From assembly GCA_023846275.1 (NCBI GenBank), contig CM043875.1, positions 6,832,626 to 6,896,625 of the forward strand: a DNA stretch of 64,000 bases, written 5' to 3'. The notes under the pieces are model-generated. The model had not been told where the DNA came from, did no database searches, and saw nothing but the letters and a program-made list of their open reading frames with translations. Position numbers and translations under genes: made by a program. Origin of the DNA: Vanilla planifolia. Its lineage: Eukaryota > Streptophyta > Magnoliopsida > Asparagales > Orchidaceae. Positions 44,581 through 57,599 of the stretch are shown here, in pieces (the stretch's first letter is position 1; each line of letters begins with the position of its first letter).

Positions 44581-47297
44581 CGTGTGCAGCTAGGTAGGTC
44601 AATGAGTGTATGGTCACACATAGATCTACAAGCATTACGAAGTGGATGAACTAGCTAGCCAATGGGGTACAATACTTAAAATGGGAAGAAGCAATCAAGA
44701 GAATTACTTTGTGAAATTGAGTAAAGGAAGAGTAAAGGATGGTATAGCTTCGTGAAAGCAATTGAACAAACTAGGAATCAAATTTTAAGGTATGACTACA
44801 ATACAATAAGGTAGGCAATATTATGTAACTTGGGTTCATATGACTATTATAGTATTATGTGTAGTTTAATAGTCTTAGCATGGTAAGAATTCAAAATTTT
44901 AGTAATTGGAAGATGATTGATTTACATGTGATATCTGATTATGTTGTATTAAGCTTTGGATGCTTATTTTTATGATTTTACAAACATGATCCCAATAATT
45001 ACTTTATTCCTTTGTATTTTTTTTAGCAAATAATATACAAGTTAAATTGTAAGAATTAAAGAAAAATAGAAAAATAGTATCTTACAAAGATTAAGTAATT
45101 GATTGTTTTTATTAAATGTGACAAAAAAGAAATTGAAAAAGGACAAAAATAAGTTAGAGAGAATCTGGCTCCAAAGAATAATTTAGAGGTGAAGCTAAAA
45201 GATTTAAGAAGAAAAAAATATAGAATAATATTTCTTCCAGAAGCTAAAGTGAAATAAGAAGATAAAGACATAAATGAAAGAGGTTAATAAAGACAATAGT
45301 GAATTTTAAGGGATAAAAAAATTGTTTTAAATGAGAATTTAAAAAGAATGCTAAAAGATAATTTCAAAAGGCGAGAGAATTACTTTGTTTTGCTATTTTT
45401 AACTTCTATGTCGTATGCATGTTTTGATATACTTTTGGACCCAACTTGTGTTTGTATTAGTTTACATTTTTGTATAGTGTTTGCCCAGTAAACTAGTGTC
45501 AATTGACTAGCCTATTTTACGAAGTAACTATTCTAAGAAATGAGGATGGATGTCATAATATTCTAGAGTTATTGTGTGGATGGCTTTTTTTACTTTTCAT
45601 TATGTATAAAATTTTATTGTAGACGTCATATATTAGAAGCTATTGTGACAATTATGATTATTATTATTGGTGATTGTATTACTTGTTTGATGATAATCAA
45701 ACTGTTATGTTAATTTACTAATATTTTTTCTATGTTTTCAGATCATGCATCTTAAAATCACATAAGTCAATCATATGAATAACTTATTTAATTGACTCAA
45801 AGAGATTAATAAAAATATTTGGGTGTAAACTATAATTGGTATTAGAAGAAAGATATGTTTGAATAACATAAAGAGAAGATACTTATTGAGTCATTTTATT
45901 TTAGTATTTACTTTTTAAAACTTATGACAATTTCTTAAGGAATTTAGGATTCGATAAGCTTTGAGTGAGAGTGTCTAAATGCTTTGAAATCATTCTTTAA
46001 CTTGCATAGATTTTACTTAAGGCTTGTATTTTATCTAATTTGATTAATTCTCTACCTTAGACATTACATGCACAGTGAATTAAATCTTTTGTTAAGGTCA
46101 AATAAAGTAATAATTGAAAAGAGAATGAACTTAGTAAAGTATGCAAAATGTGTACTTATCATACATGTACGATGGCTTCATTGCATAATGCGATTAGTAA
46201 ATTTATGAATTGGACAGAGAGTTTTCTTAAGCAAATAGTAAGTTAATTAGGTTGTTTTATGGGTCAAACATGTAGAATAAAATTATCGTACATATATGTT
46301 AATATTTTTCTAAGAGATAATTATTAAGGTTTAAAGCTATTGAGCATCGTAAGTATAACACACTGAATCATATATGTATGATAAATTTTTCAATAGAGTC
46401 AACCAAGTGATGTTAAGTTTGAATTAGAATTTGTATTTTCATATTAATACCATATAATTATCGTACGAGTATGATCAAATTAACAAAGTATTAATTATTA
46501 AGGACTAAGGATGTGAATATACTAAAATCCATCATTTTAGTATGATATCACTTTTATAGTAATATAATAATATTTCTCTCAAAGATTAGTATTAAGACTT
46601 AGTCATGTATTGAAAGGATTTGTAGTAGGAGTATGACTCACTAATCATACTAATATGATTTGTTATAATCAATATAAGAGAGCTTGTTATAGGAGGTTTC
46701 ATATTACATAATCTTGTATTGTTTAACATTTTCTCAAGTGCTTCAAAGTTGAACCTACAAAAGTTTTGCTCTATTCATACTATACAATTATCATATCTAT
46801 ACAACATGTTTATGCTAAGGAAATGAACTAGTTAGACAATTCCATCAATTCCAGTTGCTTGGTCGATGTGCATAGTATTCTATTGTACTATCCCTTAAGT
46901 TGAACAGCTTGAATAGTTCAAAATATGAATGATGGTTTGTTAGATTGACTTTTCAAATAGCTATTAGAGGATGTTTTGGAGCCATTTGAGACCTTACAAA
47001 AGTTTGTATAAAGGCTTCCAAACTTGATAGAAGAGGTTAATGTAAAATTGGAACATATTTGAGAAGGAGCTCACATTGCATCCATCATTTTTAAGAGAAG
47101 AGGATAGCAAGGCTTTGGTTTATGCATTTATTTTTTCTTTGCAATCCTTTTTCTTAAGCTAAGTTGATAATTTCTCTTTCATTGTTTTTTATGTGATTGA
47201 TAATGTACATCTTGCTTAATTGTTCTTTTAGTTTTAGGATTACTTGGCCCTTTTTGTCCTATTATTGGGACCTTCTATTTTATCATTTATTTGTAGT
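44581..47297 (-). repeat. AT-rich LTR-like DNA with GTATGAT palindromes, no gene seen
   Basis: Between about 46150 and 46850 the same palindromic motif style as at 1.3-2.2 kb appears, in reverse orientation (46158-46172, 46459-46474 and others). TTGGTATTAGA at 45836-45846 resembles a decayed primer-binding site. No pol or gag is recognised. Confidence 0.4.
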
Positions 47298-47404
47298 CTT
47301 TTATTAAGTTAGTATCATAAGCTTTTATTAAGTTAATGTTGTAGACTTTTATTAAGTTGATGTTCTAAACTTTTATTAAATTAATGTTTGATGCTTTTTT
47401 TAAG
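47298..47404. repeat. 24-bp tandem repeat, four copies plus a partial
   Basis: CTTTTATTAARTTRATGTT-type units start at 47298, 47322, 47346, 47370 and (partial) 47394, so the period is exactly 24 bp. Confidence 0.85.
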
Positions 47405-48330
47405 CTAAAATTTTTGTGAATTACCTAGACTTTTGGTAACGATGGATATAAATCTAAGTTTGAACCAAACTATTTAAAATTCTTTATATCTTTATCTTAC
47501 CTGTATTGTAATATAATAAGTTTTGTAAAGTCTTATAATATTTTTCAATACAAGTGTTATAAGACCCAACAAGATTATGAATAGTAAACTCTTCTATGAT
47601 AAATTTAATTGAGTTCTTTGAGTTAGCTTGAGTTTTGTAAATAGCACAATTCACCTCTACTTTTGTAGACATCACACTCTTATATTTGCAACAAGTATGA
47701 AATGGATAATATTATTTTAGATTTTATTTTTTGCTATAAGAATCTTTTTGTATTAACTTTTGTTTTGAGAAAAGAATATTATGTTATTCTTATTTGGTTA
47801 TAAAGGAAAAAAGAAAGTTTTTTAGGCAAAGAAATTTTGATAAAAAAGTAAGAATTTTTATTTAAAACAGTAAAAAATAATAAGATGAATGGCTTTGAAA
47901 AGGTGGATGCCATAGAGGTAGTATCATAATAGGATTAATTATAGGGGGAACCATAAAAAATGACAAACCTAGGATACAAACTTATAAATGCATGATCTTA
48001 AGGTGAACACCTAGATTAGACAAGTATAGGGTGAAAAATTTAGAGTTGGACAACTTAGGATGGAAAACTTAACAAAAGGACAACATAGGTGTGTACTCAT
48101 ATGTAAATATTATTATAATAAAATATACTTTGTTTTATCACTGACTATATGTTACATGTTTATTAAATGTGTTTTATTACATGGAAGACAAACTCATAAG
48201 AAACTATAGAAAATTCATACAAATTGGTCCCATATGATATGTGAATCATAATTAGTTCAATAATCTAAAATAAAGGATTTCATAAGATATGTTATTATTG
48301 ATGTATAATAGATCAAGTATTCATGCATAA
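47405..48330. other. AT-rich DNA with an inverted leader of the 14.2-kb repeat family
   Basis: Near 47640-47690 CACAATTCACCTCTAC is the reverse complement style of the AGGGGTGAATTGTG leader at about 14225. It suggests a minus-strand decayed copy. No gene seen. Confidence 0.4.
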
Positions 48331-49692
48331 TACATCAATTTTTCTCTATGAAACATCTAAGTCAAAGGATGCTAAATTGAGACTGAGATGGTACATAAGG
48401 TTAAAGTGAAAACTCGAGATTAATGCACAATGTGTTAATATTAACATACATAAGGTGAAGGGAAACAAAGAATAATGCATATCATGCCCAAATTGATGTA
48501 TGGTATGTCGACTTACTTAGATGGTGTATTTTGTTATTGAATAAAATGATTTGTTAAACAAAAATAAAGGGAGCAGATCTACAATACATCTTAATAACAT
48601 ATAATGCATCAAAAGGTTAGATGGTTTGATTCATCACTAGTTTGAATACATACTAAATAGATTTAAATCACCAGACATATTTCACAGTAAAGGCTACATA
48701 CAATACATCTATAATAAAAATATTAGTGATAAAAAAGAAAACTCTAGAGTGGAGCAATGTATGATTCAATGACAGAAGTTTTTTTTGGTGAATTCTTTAA
48801 TTTTTTATTTTATTATGCAAACCATACAACTATTGAATATTAAAATGTTAAATGCATGATAATTTCTAGAATAGCATCTAGAAATCAAAACTTGTATAAG
48901 GAAGAGATGAATAACTCTAATGATAAAAAGGCCATAACATCTCTAAGAAAAACAGATCAAGTGATAAGAGAATGAACTTCAAGGTTGCAAAAGAGATGTT
49001 ATACAATACATCAATTTTTCTCTATGGAACATATAGGTCAAAGGATGCTAAATTGAGACTGAGATGGTAAATAAACTTAAAGTGAAAACTCGAGACTAAT
49101 GCACAATGTGATACAAAGTTTAAACTAAAGAAATGGTACGTGAGGTGAAGGAGAACTAAGAATAATACATATCATGCCCAAATTGATGTATGCTATGTCG
49201 ACTTGCTTAGATGGTCTATTTTGTCATTGGATGAAATGATCTGTTAAACAATAATAAAAGGAATGGATCTACAATACATCCTAGTTAACATATAGTGCAT
49301 CAAAAGGTCAAATGGTTTGATTCATCTAATTTGAATGCATACTAAAAATTTAAATCACCAGACATATTTTATAGTAAAGGCTACACATAATATATCTATA
49401 AAAAAATATTAGTGATAAAAAAGAAAACTCTAAAATAAAGCAATGTATGATTCAATGAGAGAAGTTGTTTTGGTGAATTCTTTAATTTTTTATTTTATTA
49501 TGTAAACCATATAACAATTGAATATTAAAATGTGAAATGCATGATAATTTCTAAAATAGCATCTAGAAATCAAAACTTGCACTAAGAAGAGATGAATAAC
49601 TCTAATGATAAAAGGGCTATAACATCTCAAGGAAAAACAAATAAAGTGATAAGAGAATGAACTTTAGGATTGCAATCCAAAGAGATGTTATG
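48331..49692. repeat. Tandem segmental duplication, about 676-bp unit
   Basis: TACATCAATTTTTCTCTATG starts copy 1 at 48331 and copy 2 at 49007. The copies run in parallel through GGATGCTAAATTGAGACTG, ATCATGCCCAAATTGATGTA and AAAGAGATGTTAT-like ends near 49000 and 49690. They are clearly alike with scattered substitutions and small indels. No coding content is recognised. Confidence 0.9.
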
Positions 49693-49879
49693 CCAATTTT
49701 AAATAAAAGGATCATATAAGTTAATCAAGAAAATCATTGGGTGGAGCAATTTTTAAGGCTATAACCATTCACCTTGGAAGCATCATAGATCCTTTTTAAG
49801 TAAAGGAATGAAATGGTATTTGATAGTATGGCATGTCTAGAACACAAAAGAGTCCTTCGGGTTGTATTAGTGTTAGATA

Positions 49880-50810
49880 CTACTCTTTTACACTAGTGAT
49901 GAAGAAAACATTGAATCCAATTCAAGGAAAATCTAGTTCTAAAACATCTTGGAAGGAATTTTGTGAAGCATTTTTAGAATGGTACATCCTATAGTTGTCC
50001 GAGAAGATGAGAGTCGATTTGTTAAGACTATTAAAATGCTTTGACAATCATAGAATAAGAATAAGCATTCTCATTATTAGTGAGGTATACATTAGAATTG
50101 GTTTTTATAAAGAAGAAAAGTGATGGTCCTATGGTATTCACTTCTTAAAGAACACTGGTTGACGTAGCACAGAGAATGGAACAAAATCAAGCAATTATTA
50201 TGGCACGAAGAGTGCCTAAATGAATGAAGCATTTTCTTCATAAAGAGGATAGAAATTCAAAAATATTGATCAATTCCAAAGAAGTGTCTCAAATGACAAG
50301 CATAAGAACTAAGATATTTTATCAATGTCAGATATGTAAGAAGTATCACAAAGGAGAATGCAAAAAAAAGTTATCAAATGTTTTGGTTGTGAAGGATTTG
50401 GGTATTATCCTAAGGTAAGTCCACAAGTAATGAGGAAAGAAATTAATGATGATAATATATATGATAAAGGATTTATTCTTTGGGGATCTTCTATGAAAAT
50501 AACAAAATTCAATGTTGAAATCAAAGGAAGGTAGAAGCCCCTACACAACAACCTCTATTAGTTCAATCTCAAATCTATGTGATCGATTAAAAGGAAGTTT
50601 CATCATTCCCAGATGTTAACATGGGTACTTCCAAAATTTTTAAATTAACATATGAAAGTTTTATTTGACTATAGAGTATTGTATTCATTTATATCAAACA
50701 TCTGAGCAATAAGCATGGTAGTTAATAAATAAAATCTAGAGTCACCCTTATCACATTTCCAACTACAAATTTGATATCATTCTAGAAATGTATCAGCCAA
50801 TAACTTGTGT
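49880..50810 (+). pseudogene. Decayed Ty3/gypsy gag-protease remnant
   Basis: SWKEFCEAFLEWY and EKMRVDLLRLLKCF near 49955-50045 match the gag capsid region. CQICKKYHKGEC near 50330, then CFGCEGFGYYPK one frame away, is the gag zinc knuckle. VLFDYRVLYSFIS near 50655-50690 stands where the protease active site VLFDSGASHSFIS would be, with the catalytic Ser-Gly lost. Several stops and shifts. Confidence 0.7.
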
Positions 50811-53597
50811 TATTAGAACAGCTCTAATTTTATAACAATATTATTTTGAAATATTTGGATAAAATTTTTATGAAAAAAATTTAACATTCCCTTAAATAAA
50901 AAAAGATAAATCCTAAAATCAAGTTAAAAAGATCATAAAGATGTACGATTAAAATAAATAAAAAATATGTTATTTACATATAAAAATATTAAAATAATAA
51001 TAAAATATTAGAGAGCATCATATGCTCAAACTTAATCAAAATTTTATAAATATATCAATATAAAGAACTCTTTGAGACAAACTTAATGGTATTGAGCTTG
51101 TAATTTTTGGACACAAAAAATTATTAATAAATTTTTAAAGATATGGGTATAATTATAATATTAAAAGGTAGACTTATAATTTTAAAAATTTTAGATTAGA
51201 TCAAATCCAATTGATGGAGGATAGATTTATAAATATAAATGTCAGATGCATCTAGATAGATTTATAATTTTAGCAATTTTGACAAATCAAATTTGATTAA
51301 TAGAGGATAGATTTATAAAAAATAAATTTTGGATGGCCGAAATGCTAATTTTATATTTATGAACACTTTCAATTATTCATTTGAAAGGAATGCTTTGTTT
51401 AGTAGAACAATAACTACTTAATAAGTACTTTTTATAGCAATTATTAACAAATTAAACACCCATGAGCTCATAGTTAACTTTTTGAAAATTTTAAATATTT
51501 TTAATAAAAAATAAAATAAATATCCAATAACTGAATATTATATTAGAAGATACCAGTTTCTTGTTCAATACACGAGTGCTTTCTAAGTGAACTAACCCAA
51601 GTGCTAACATCTTCATCGAGGTTACTATTAATTTAAGAACACATTACCATGCTCCAACCAAGAGAGAAGAATTTCAATGCAAGATTTTGACATCCCTAGA
51701 GAAGTAAGTGATGCAAGTTATTTTTTATTTTTACCTTATTGTTTCTCAGGATTCTAGTGAGAGGAGAAGAGGAAGAGAAGTAACGAGGACGTTAAGGTTG
51801 TTGATGGTAGGGGTATATTGTGTCAGTTTTGACAAAGAAAGAGGGGAAGAGTGTCAAGTTTGTCAAAAGAAGAGTTCATCATACTACTATAGCATACATT
51901 ACTTGGTACAGAGAGCTTGGATTGTAAGGATATGATGGAGCTATTAAGATGTTATACTAGATGATTTCTTGGATCATACTAGTATGAGGAGGCATGTTAC
52001 TATTGGATAAAGGGGTTAATTTTATAGTAAGATATGTGTATCATCATATATAATTCTATTATGTTTAAAAAAATTAGATAAGTCAGAAAAGTGAGACTTG
52101 TTAGCAAATCGTATAATATAAATATCCTTTTTGTATCAATATAATCATCAAATGACATCAATAGATCAGTGCAAGGATCATATGACATGATTAAGTAATT
52201 GTATAAATACGATCCAAAGTATAAGCCTAAGAACATGAGACATAATTTATGGGAATAAAATGATCCATAACTATGTCATTTGTAAGATAGAGGGAGGGAA
52301 GATTAAACAAAGGAATTATTTTACAAAATCAGATAGATAAATCTATAACCTATGATGTTACATAATATTATATATTTTCTTTTAGACTGTATTATCTTGT
52401 GGTAGAAAATATTTATGTTATATGATTTAACATAATCTTGATAATATTTTGTATTATTAATCATATGGTTTATTAATTTCTTAACACATTTATTTTTCTT
52501 TGTTAAATAAAAAAAATAGAATAAAAATATATAAAATATCATTTATAAATCAAACATGATTATTTAGTAATAAAAAAATAAACTGTAACACTTCATATAA
52601 TAAAGTCAATATTTTAGTGATTATCTATGTAGAAGTCACCAAAATACTTAAGTATAACTAAGGTATGATATCTTATGTTTGAAAGTTACTAACACTTCAG
52701 TATGATTAGGGTATTACAACTAATATGTGAAATCAACAACTTACTTGACTAAGGTTATAATAATCTCTATGTAAAATTTATCAACATTTTAATGTGACCC
52801 CTGCAAAAAAGCCACTAGTATTTAGTATTGATGAGATTATGATACCTTTTTACTTAATTTGATCAAAATAAATTCAGAATTGATAATTATATAAAAAATT
52901 AAAAACCATAATGAATAAAAAAACTAGTATTTATTTAACTTACATTGACACACATGGCATATAGTATTTAGATTTATACATATTATCATCACAACTTGTA
53001 GTATGACTTCTATTTTATTCATCATACTTATCTATCTTGATATATATTTTTTATATTTGGTTATTTTATTAGATTTATGTATTGTGATTTATAAATCTTA
53101 TTAATACATATATCACAAGTCATGTATCTATTATAGTGATCTTTGAGGATTTTGATGCTGCAAGAAAGGACTATTCTCCTAAGATTTATGTCTGGATAAT
53201 GCTTGATGTAGGCTAGATAATTGAAGATAAAATATCACATCAATAAAAATTTTTCATATATTATTGTACTGCTTATATCTATATTATATTTTATTAGTAT
53301 TTTCTTTTGTTCTTTCATTTTAATTTGTATTGAGGATTTTGTCACATCATCAAGTCTCCAATTAAGGTTTATTTTTCTCATTTGATATTTTATCTAAGCA
53401 AATCTCTAATTTTTTATCTAATTAAGAAGATGGTGAGATAGGGCATTGATAAGTTGGAATTAAAGGTTTGGTTTAGGATTTGGTAAGAAATGTGAGTGAA
53501 GACACACACACAAAATATGCATTGTATTATTATATGACTTTTGGGCTTAAATTTTGGTTAGAAAACTATCTATATCTCTTATAAGTTTTACAAGAAT
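50811..53597. other. AT-rich LTR-like DNA, no gene seen
   Basis: Featureless AT-rich sequence with scattered GTATGAT-type motifs (51970-52240). Probably LTR and untranslated parts of old gypsy copies. ATAATTAGAGCAATGG near 53600 recalls a decayed iMet primer-binding site just before the next gag piece. Confidence 0.45.
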
Positions 53598-53599
53598 GC

Positions 53600-54250
53600 A
53601 ATATAATTAGAGCAATGGATAGATTCAAATATAGAGATATGGGTAAGTGCAACGAAAAAGAGCAATAAGGAGACATCCAATATGAGTTGGCACAAACCTT
53701 AGTTTCATTGTCGCTAGACTATTGAGACATTGATAGATTTAATGGTGGATCAATTTTACAGAATGCATCCATCATATTTTATTGGAGAGGAAGATCCCAT
53801 GATTTCTAAAAATTGGTTATATCAAATAAATAAAATATTTGAGGGGGTGTCTTGTCTAGATTACAAAAAGATAGCTTTAGTAATGCCAATTGTAAAAGAT
53901 GCTCCAAGACTTTGGTGAAGCTCAATACATAAAACTAGATGTATGGGTTGATTAATTAAATAAATAAAGTCGGGAGAATTTATTGAGGAATTTGAATAGT
54001 AGTTTGTTAATATAAATTAAATCCAGGATGAGCGACATAATATCTGAAAAAATTGGAAAGAAATCATACATGCTTTGTGTAATTTTTGGATCAATATTTC
54101 TTTAAAGAAAAAAGCTATCAATATCAAAACTTCTTTATAAACTTGGATTTTATTCACAAATTTCATACCAATCAACTTAGCTAAATAGCATCATGTTTAA
54201 TATAAATTTAGAATCATTCCAATCATGGTAAGGAAAATCTTACTGACATA
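53600..54250 (+). pseudogene. Decayed Ty3/gypsy gag N-terminal fragment
   Basis: An intact 62-codon stretch at 53730-53918 reads YRMHPSYFIGEEDPMISKNW...INKIFEGVSCLDYKK...DAPRLW, which follows the gag pattern PPxFxGxxDPxxAxxWL-IEKIFE-DAxxWW. Stops before and after, and no zinc knuckle or pol directly downstream, show it is a fragment. Confidence 0.7.
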
Positions 54251-55437
54251 GTTCATCCTCATTTCATTGTTTTACATGAAATTTGAGTATCAATGCTAGA
54301 TCTCAACTATATTAAATAAACATTCTTAAAGCCCTAACTTCAACGTCTCAAATAAGAAGAAATATTGAACACCTAAGGATCGATACAAAACTTCGTGAAA
54401 GAATTAATCAAAAAATGATTCATGCTCAATTCCATCTAGCTTTGGTTAAGTCATTTTATTTCATCATGTTAAAGAGATTTGTTAGAAGAAGGAATGTTTA
54501 TCATATCATAAAATTCAACAAAAATTACAAACATCTATTAGTAACATAATTGATTACATTATCTTAGGTTTATTTACATTTAATATTAAAATCTTGAGGT
54601 TCATTCTACCTCAAAAATTGTCTAAAGGACTTCTCTAATGAATTTCTTCTTCTTCCTTCAAGTCTTAAAATCACCTTCTCCTTCTATGATTATGGCTAAG
54701 CTTCCTTCTCTCAAATATGGGATCAGTGCAATAAGTCAAGACTAGGTTTTTCAAAACTTTAGCAAAACTGCATCTTAAAGCTTATATAGAGATGGTTAAT
54801 AACTTCCTCCATTAACTATATTTTCTAAAATAAGTCAACTAAAGTTTAAAATTCATGCAACCACATGATTACCCCTAAAATCATATGGAAATAATCTCGC
54901 AAAACCTAATTAGTTCCATTTATTTCAATTTCTCTTAAGAAACAAAATTAAGCTTTCAAATTCTTTGAAGGAAACCACCCCTAGTTGACTCATGTAACTA
55001 TCCATCATTTCGAATTTAATAATCCATTCAACTTCTTTACATCATACTGGTACTATTCCAATCTTCATATTATATGATGAGTTAAATCTCTATCCATCTA
55101 TGCATATCCCTACTAATCGTAATTGTATGATTCCATTATTTATGAAAAGTGTGATATACTTCAACTTCAGCATTCTCTTTACTTTGTACTTATAATATTC
55201 CATTATCATACTTGTATAATACATTTTATGCACAATTCTTCTCTTCATAACCTAATGATTCCTATATTATTTTCTTCACCGAGCTGTGCCATACTTATAT
55301 GATTGCATTAATCATTTTCTCTTCTAATGCTCACTCACCAAGCTTAGTTAATTTTTCTTCTCTTTTTGTTGTACTTGTATAATTATGATATTTCTTAGTC
55401 TAATCCTCGATTATGATACAAGATAAAAATAACTAAT
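54251..55437. repeat. LTR-like AT-rich DNA
   Basis: CCAATCTTCATATTATA near 55057 repeats a string at about 2723, and GTATGAT/TATACTTG palindromes cluster at 55200-55400, linking this stretch to the LTR-like DNA at 1.3-3.1 kb. No gene seen. Confidence 0.4.
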
Positions 55438-57195
55438 TAAACATGAACATAAAGATTATAAAGTGTATGAAATATAAAAGAAATTTAGGCTTATATTACA
55501 TAAAAAATATTTATCATAGAATCATCACATGACCATGATAAGAAGAGCTAGTCATAACCCAAAGGAGCTACTTATGGACCAATATCAGAGAAATAAATTA
55601 AGAAATCATGGAATACATTAAATCAATTTTTTTAATCTAAAATAAAGCTTCTAAAATAACAGGTAGATGGGATTATAAAGTCAAAATGATGGTAGGCGAC
55701 TCATGGTAAGTGACTTATGATAAATGACACATGTTTAGTGATACTTTAATAAAAGTGTCCAAAATAATTAAAGTTATGGAATAAAAATTCTTAAAAAAGT
55801 AAGTAAAAATTTTACTTTTTTATTAAATATTTACTTATAATATCTTATTTGGATAACCTCTTATAAATGAATGAATGGTAAATTAGTTGTTACTAAAAAA
55901 ATATATTATTTAGTGGCTTGATTGTTTGAGTTGGCTTAATGACTTTTTTAGATTAACATTGGTAAGTGAATCTTTATTTTTTTGTTATCATTTAAACTCT
56001 ATTTTTTCTTTATTTAATTCATTTTATCATACTTTGAATTTTCTTTAACCCAAGTAATTACCTCATTCAATCTCACTCCATTTGGTTTGTATCAAAGACA
56101 ACATTTCCATCGACTATGATGTTTAAGAAATTATTAGTAATTAAACTCATTCTTTTTAACATTTTGATAACAAAACTTTCTTCTTAATAATTTTCTTAAG
56201 AAATTAGAAACTATAGTAACAAGAAAGGAATAAATTTAAAGCTTATTAAAATTAATTAAAAATTTGTTTTAAGTGATAAATCAATGATAAGAAAAAATAT
56301 AAGATGAATTACAAACTTTCTATTATGAAATGAAAAATAAAATCTAAAGCTGGTGGAATGGCCTACAAACCTAAGTGTAGAGCTCTCCAATATCTTTTAT
56401 TTATAATACTAAGTGAAAGAGATTCAACCTAATAAGACATGTGATGATGCATATGTTCTTAAATTACCCAAAGATGTGTCTCCCAACCTAGTAGTTAACA
56501 TTGAAGATGATCATCCACATAAAATAAGTTTGAAATATGATGATTTACAAACTAATAATTATGTAGATGATTTAAGACAATTGTTATCATTATCAATATA
56601 ACTAGAATTTAAAGAAAGTGGTTTTGCCACTAATAGGATTTCTATGTTAGATTATTTATACTAATCTATTGAACGATAGCTAAATGATTGAATATACATG
56701 ATCCATAAAGCATGAACATGAAAGGTCAACTTCAAAGTTTGTGAAAGACTATCTATACTTCAACTCATGAGAGTAAAGTTTCTTTTGGCAAGGAGGAATG
56801 ATGCAGTTTAAGAATGAGCAATTGAACATGAACATAAAGATCATGAAGTGAATGAATTACAAGTTCTTTTTAAGCTTAAATTGAATAAAAAGTTGTTTAT
56901 CATAGGCCCATCACATGAACCATGACAATAAGAATTAGTCATCACCCAAAAGTTCTAATCATGAGTAAATCAAAGAAAAATAAATTAAACAATCATGGAA
57001 TATTTGAAATCAATTTTTTTAATCTAAAATAAAGCTTCTAGAATAGTTAGGTAGTTAAAAGATATTAAGACACAGTGGTGTGACTCATGATAAGTGAAAC
57101 ATATTTGGCAGTATTTTAATAAAGATGTCTAAAATAATTAAAGATATGAGTATTAAAATTCTTAAGAAGAAGGTAAAAAATATTTTTTTGTATAA
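55438..57195 (+). repeat. Pair of about 380-bp direct repeats bracketing a gypsy C-terminal scrap
   Basis: Copy 1 (about 55438-55820) and copy 2 (about 56816-57195) share AACATGAACATAAAGAT, AATCATGGAATA, TTTTTTTAATCTAAAATAAA and CCAAAATAATTAAAG/CTAAAATAATTAAAG in order. The roughly 1-kb interior holds the pol-end scrap at 56300-56601. They look like two LTRs, or parts of them, around a heavily deleted element, though a segmental duplication is possible. Confidence 0.65.
56300..56601 (+). pseudogene. Gypsy pol C-terminal scrap
   Basis: TCDDAYVLKLPKDVSPNLVVNIED followed by YDDLQTN resembles the post-integrase tail of Ty3/gypsy pol (NDNAYxxDLPxxxxxSxTFNVxDL). Only about 60 codons are open. Upstream similarity is faint. 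Confidence 0.5.
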
Positions 57196-57599
57196 AATAA
57201 TCATTTGTGGTTTCAAAACAATTAAAGTTCTAGGGACCGATGTTTGAATAAAATGATACTTAAAAAGTTGAAATCCTAGAAACCAAATATTATGGTTGTA
57301 TGTTGTTGCACATTATTATGATATTTGTAGTATGTTGTATAAGTATTTCAATTATATATGTGAAAGGTAATGTAATAAAGCATGTCATACTAAATAAATC
57401 CCATCTTTATGGTTCATGATAGAATCAAGAGATACAAATCCTAGTGATAAGATTAGCATTATCAATAATAAAACATACCCCTTTAATAGCCCAAAGTGAG
57501 AAGGAAATAACTATTTGATGAATTAACTAAATTTCTTTCATCAAGGAGTGTTGCTCTAGTTATAAGAAAATTTGTGGTAAGGCACCACATAAACAAATT
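57196..57599. other. AT-rich spacer, no gene seen
   Basis: No coding feature. It may be untranslated leader of the gypsy copy that follows. Confidence 0.4.

Noticed and set aside
45836-45846. Primer-binding site TTGGTATTAGA as evidence for a full element at 45-47 kb
   Set aside because: No gag or pol follows and no LTR pair is visible; too short and eroded to define an element.
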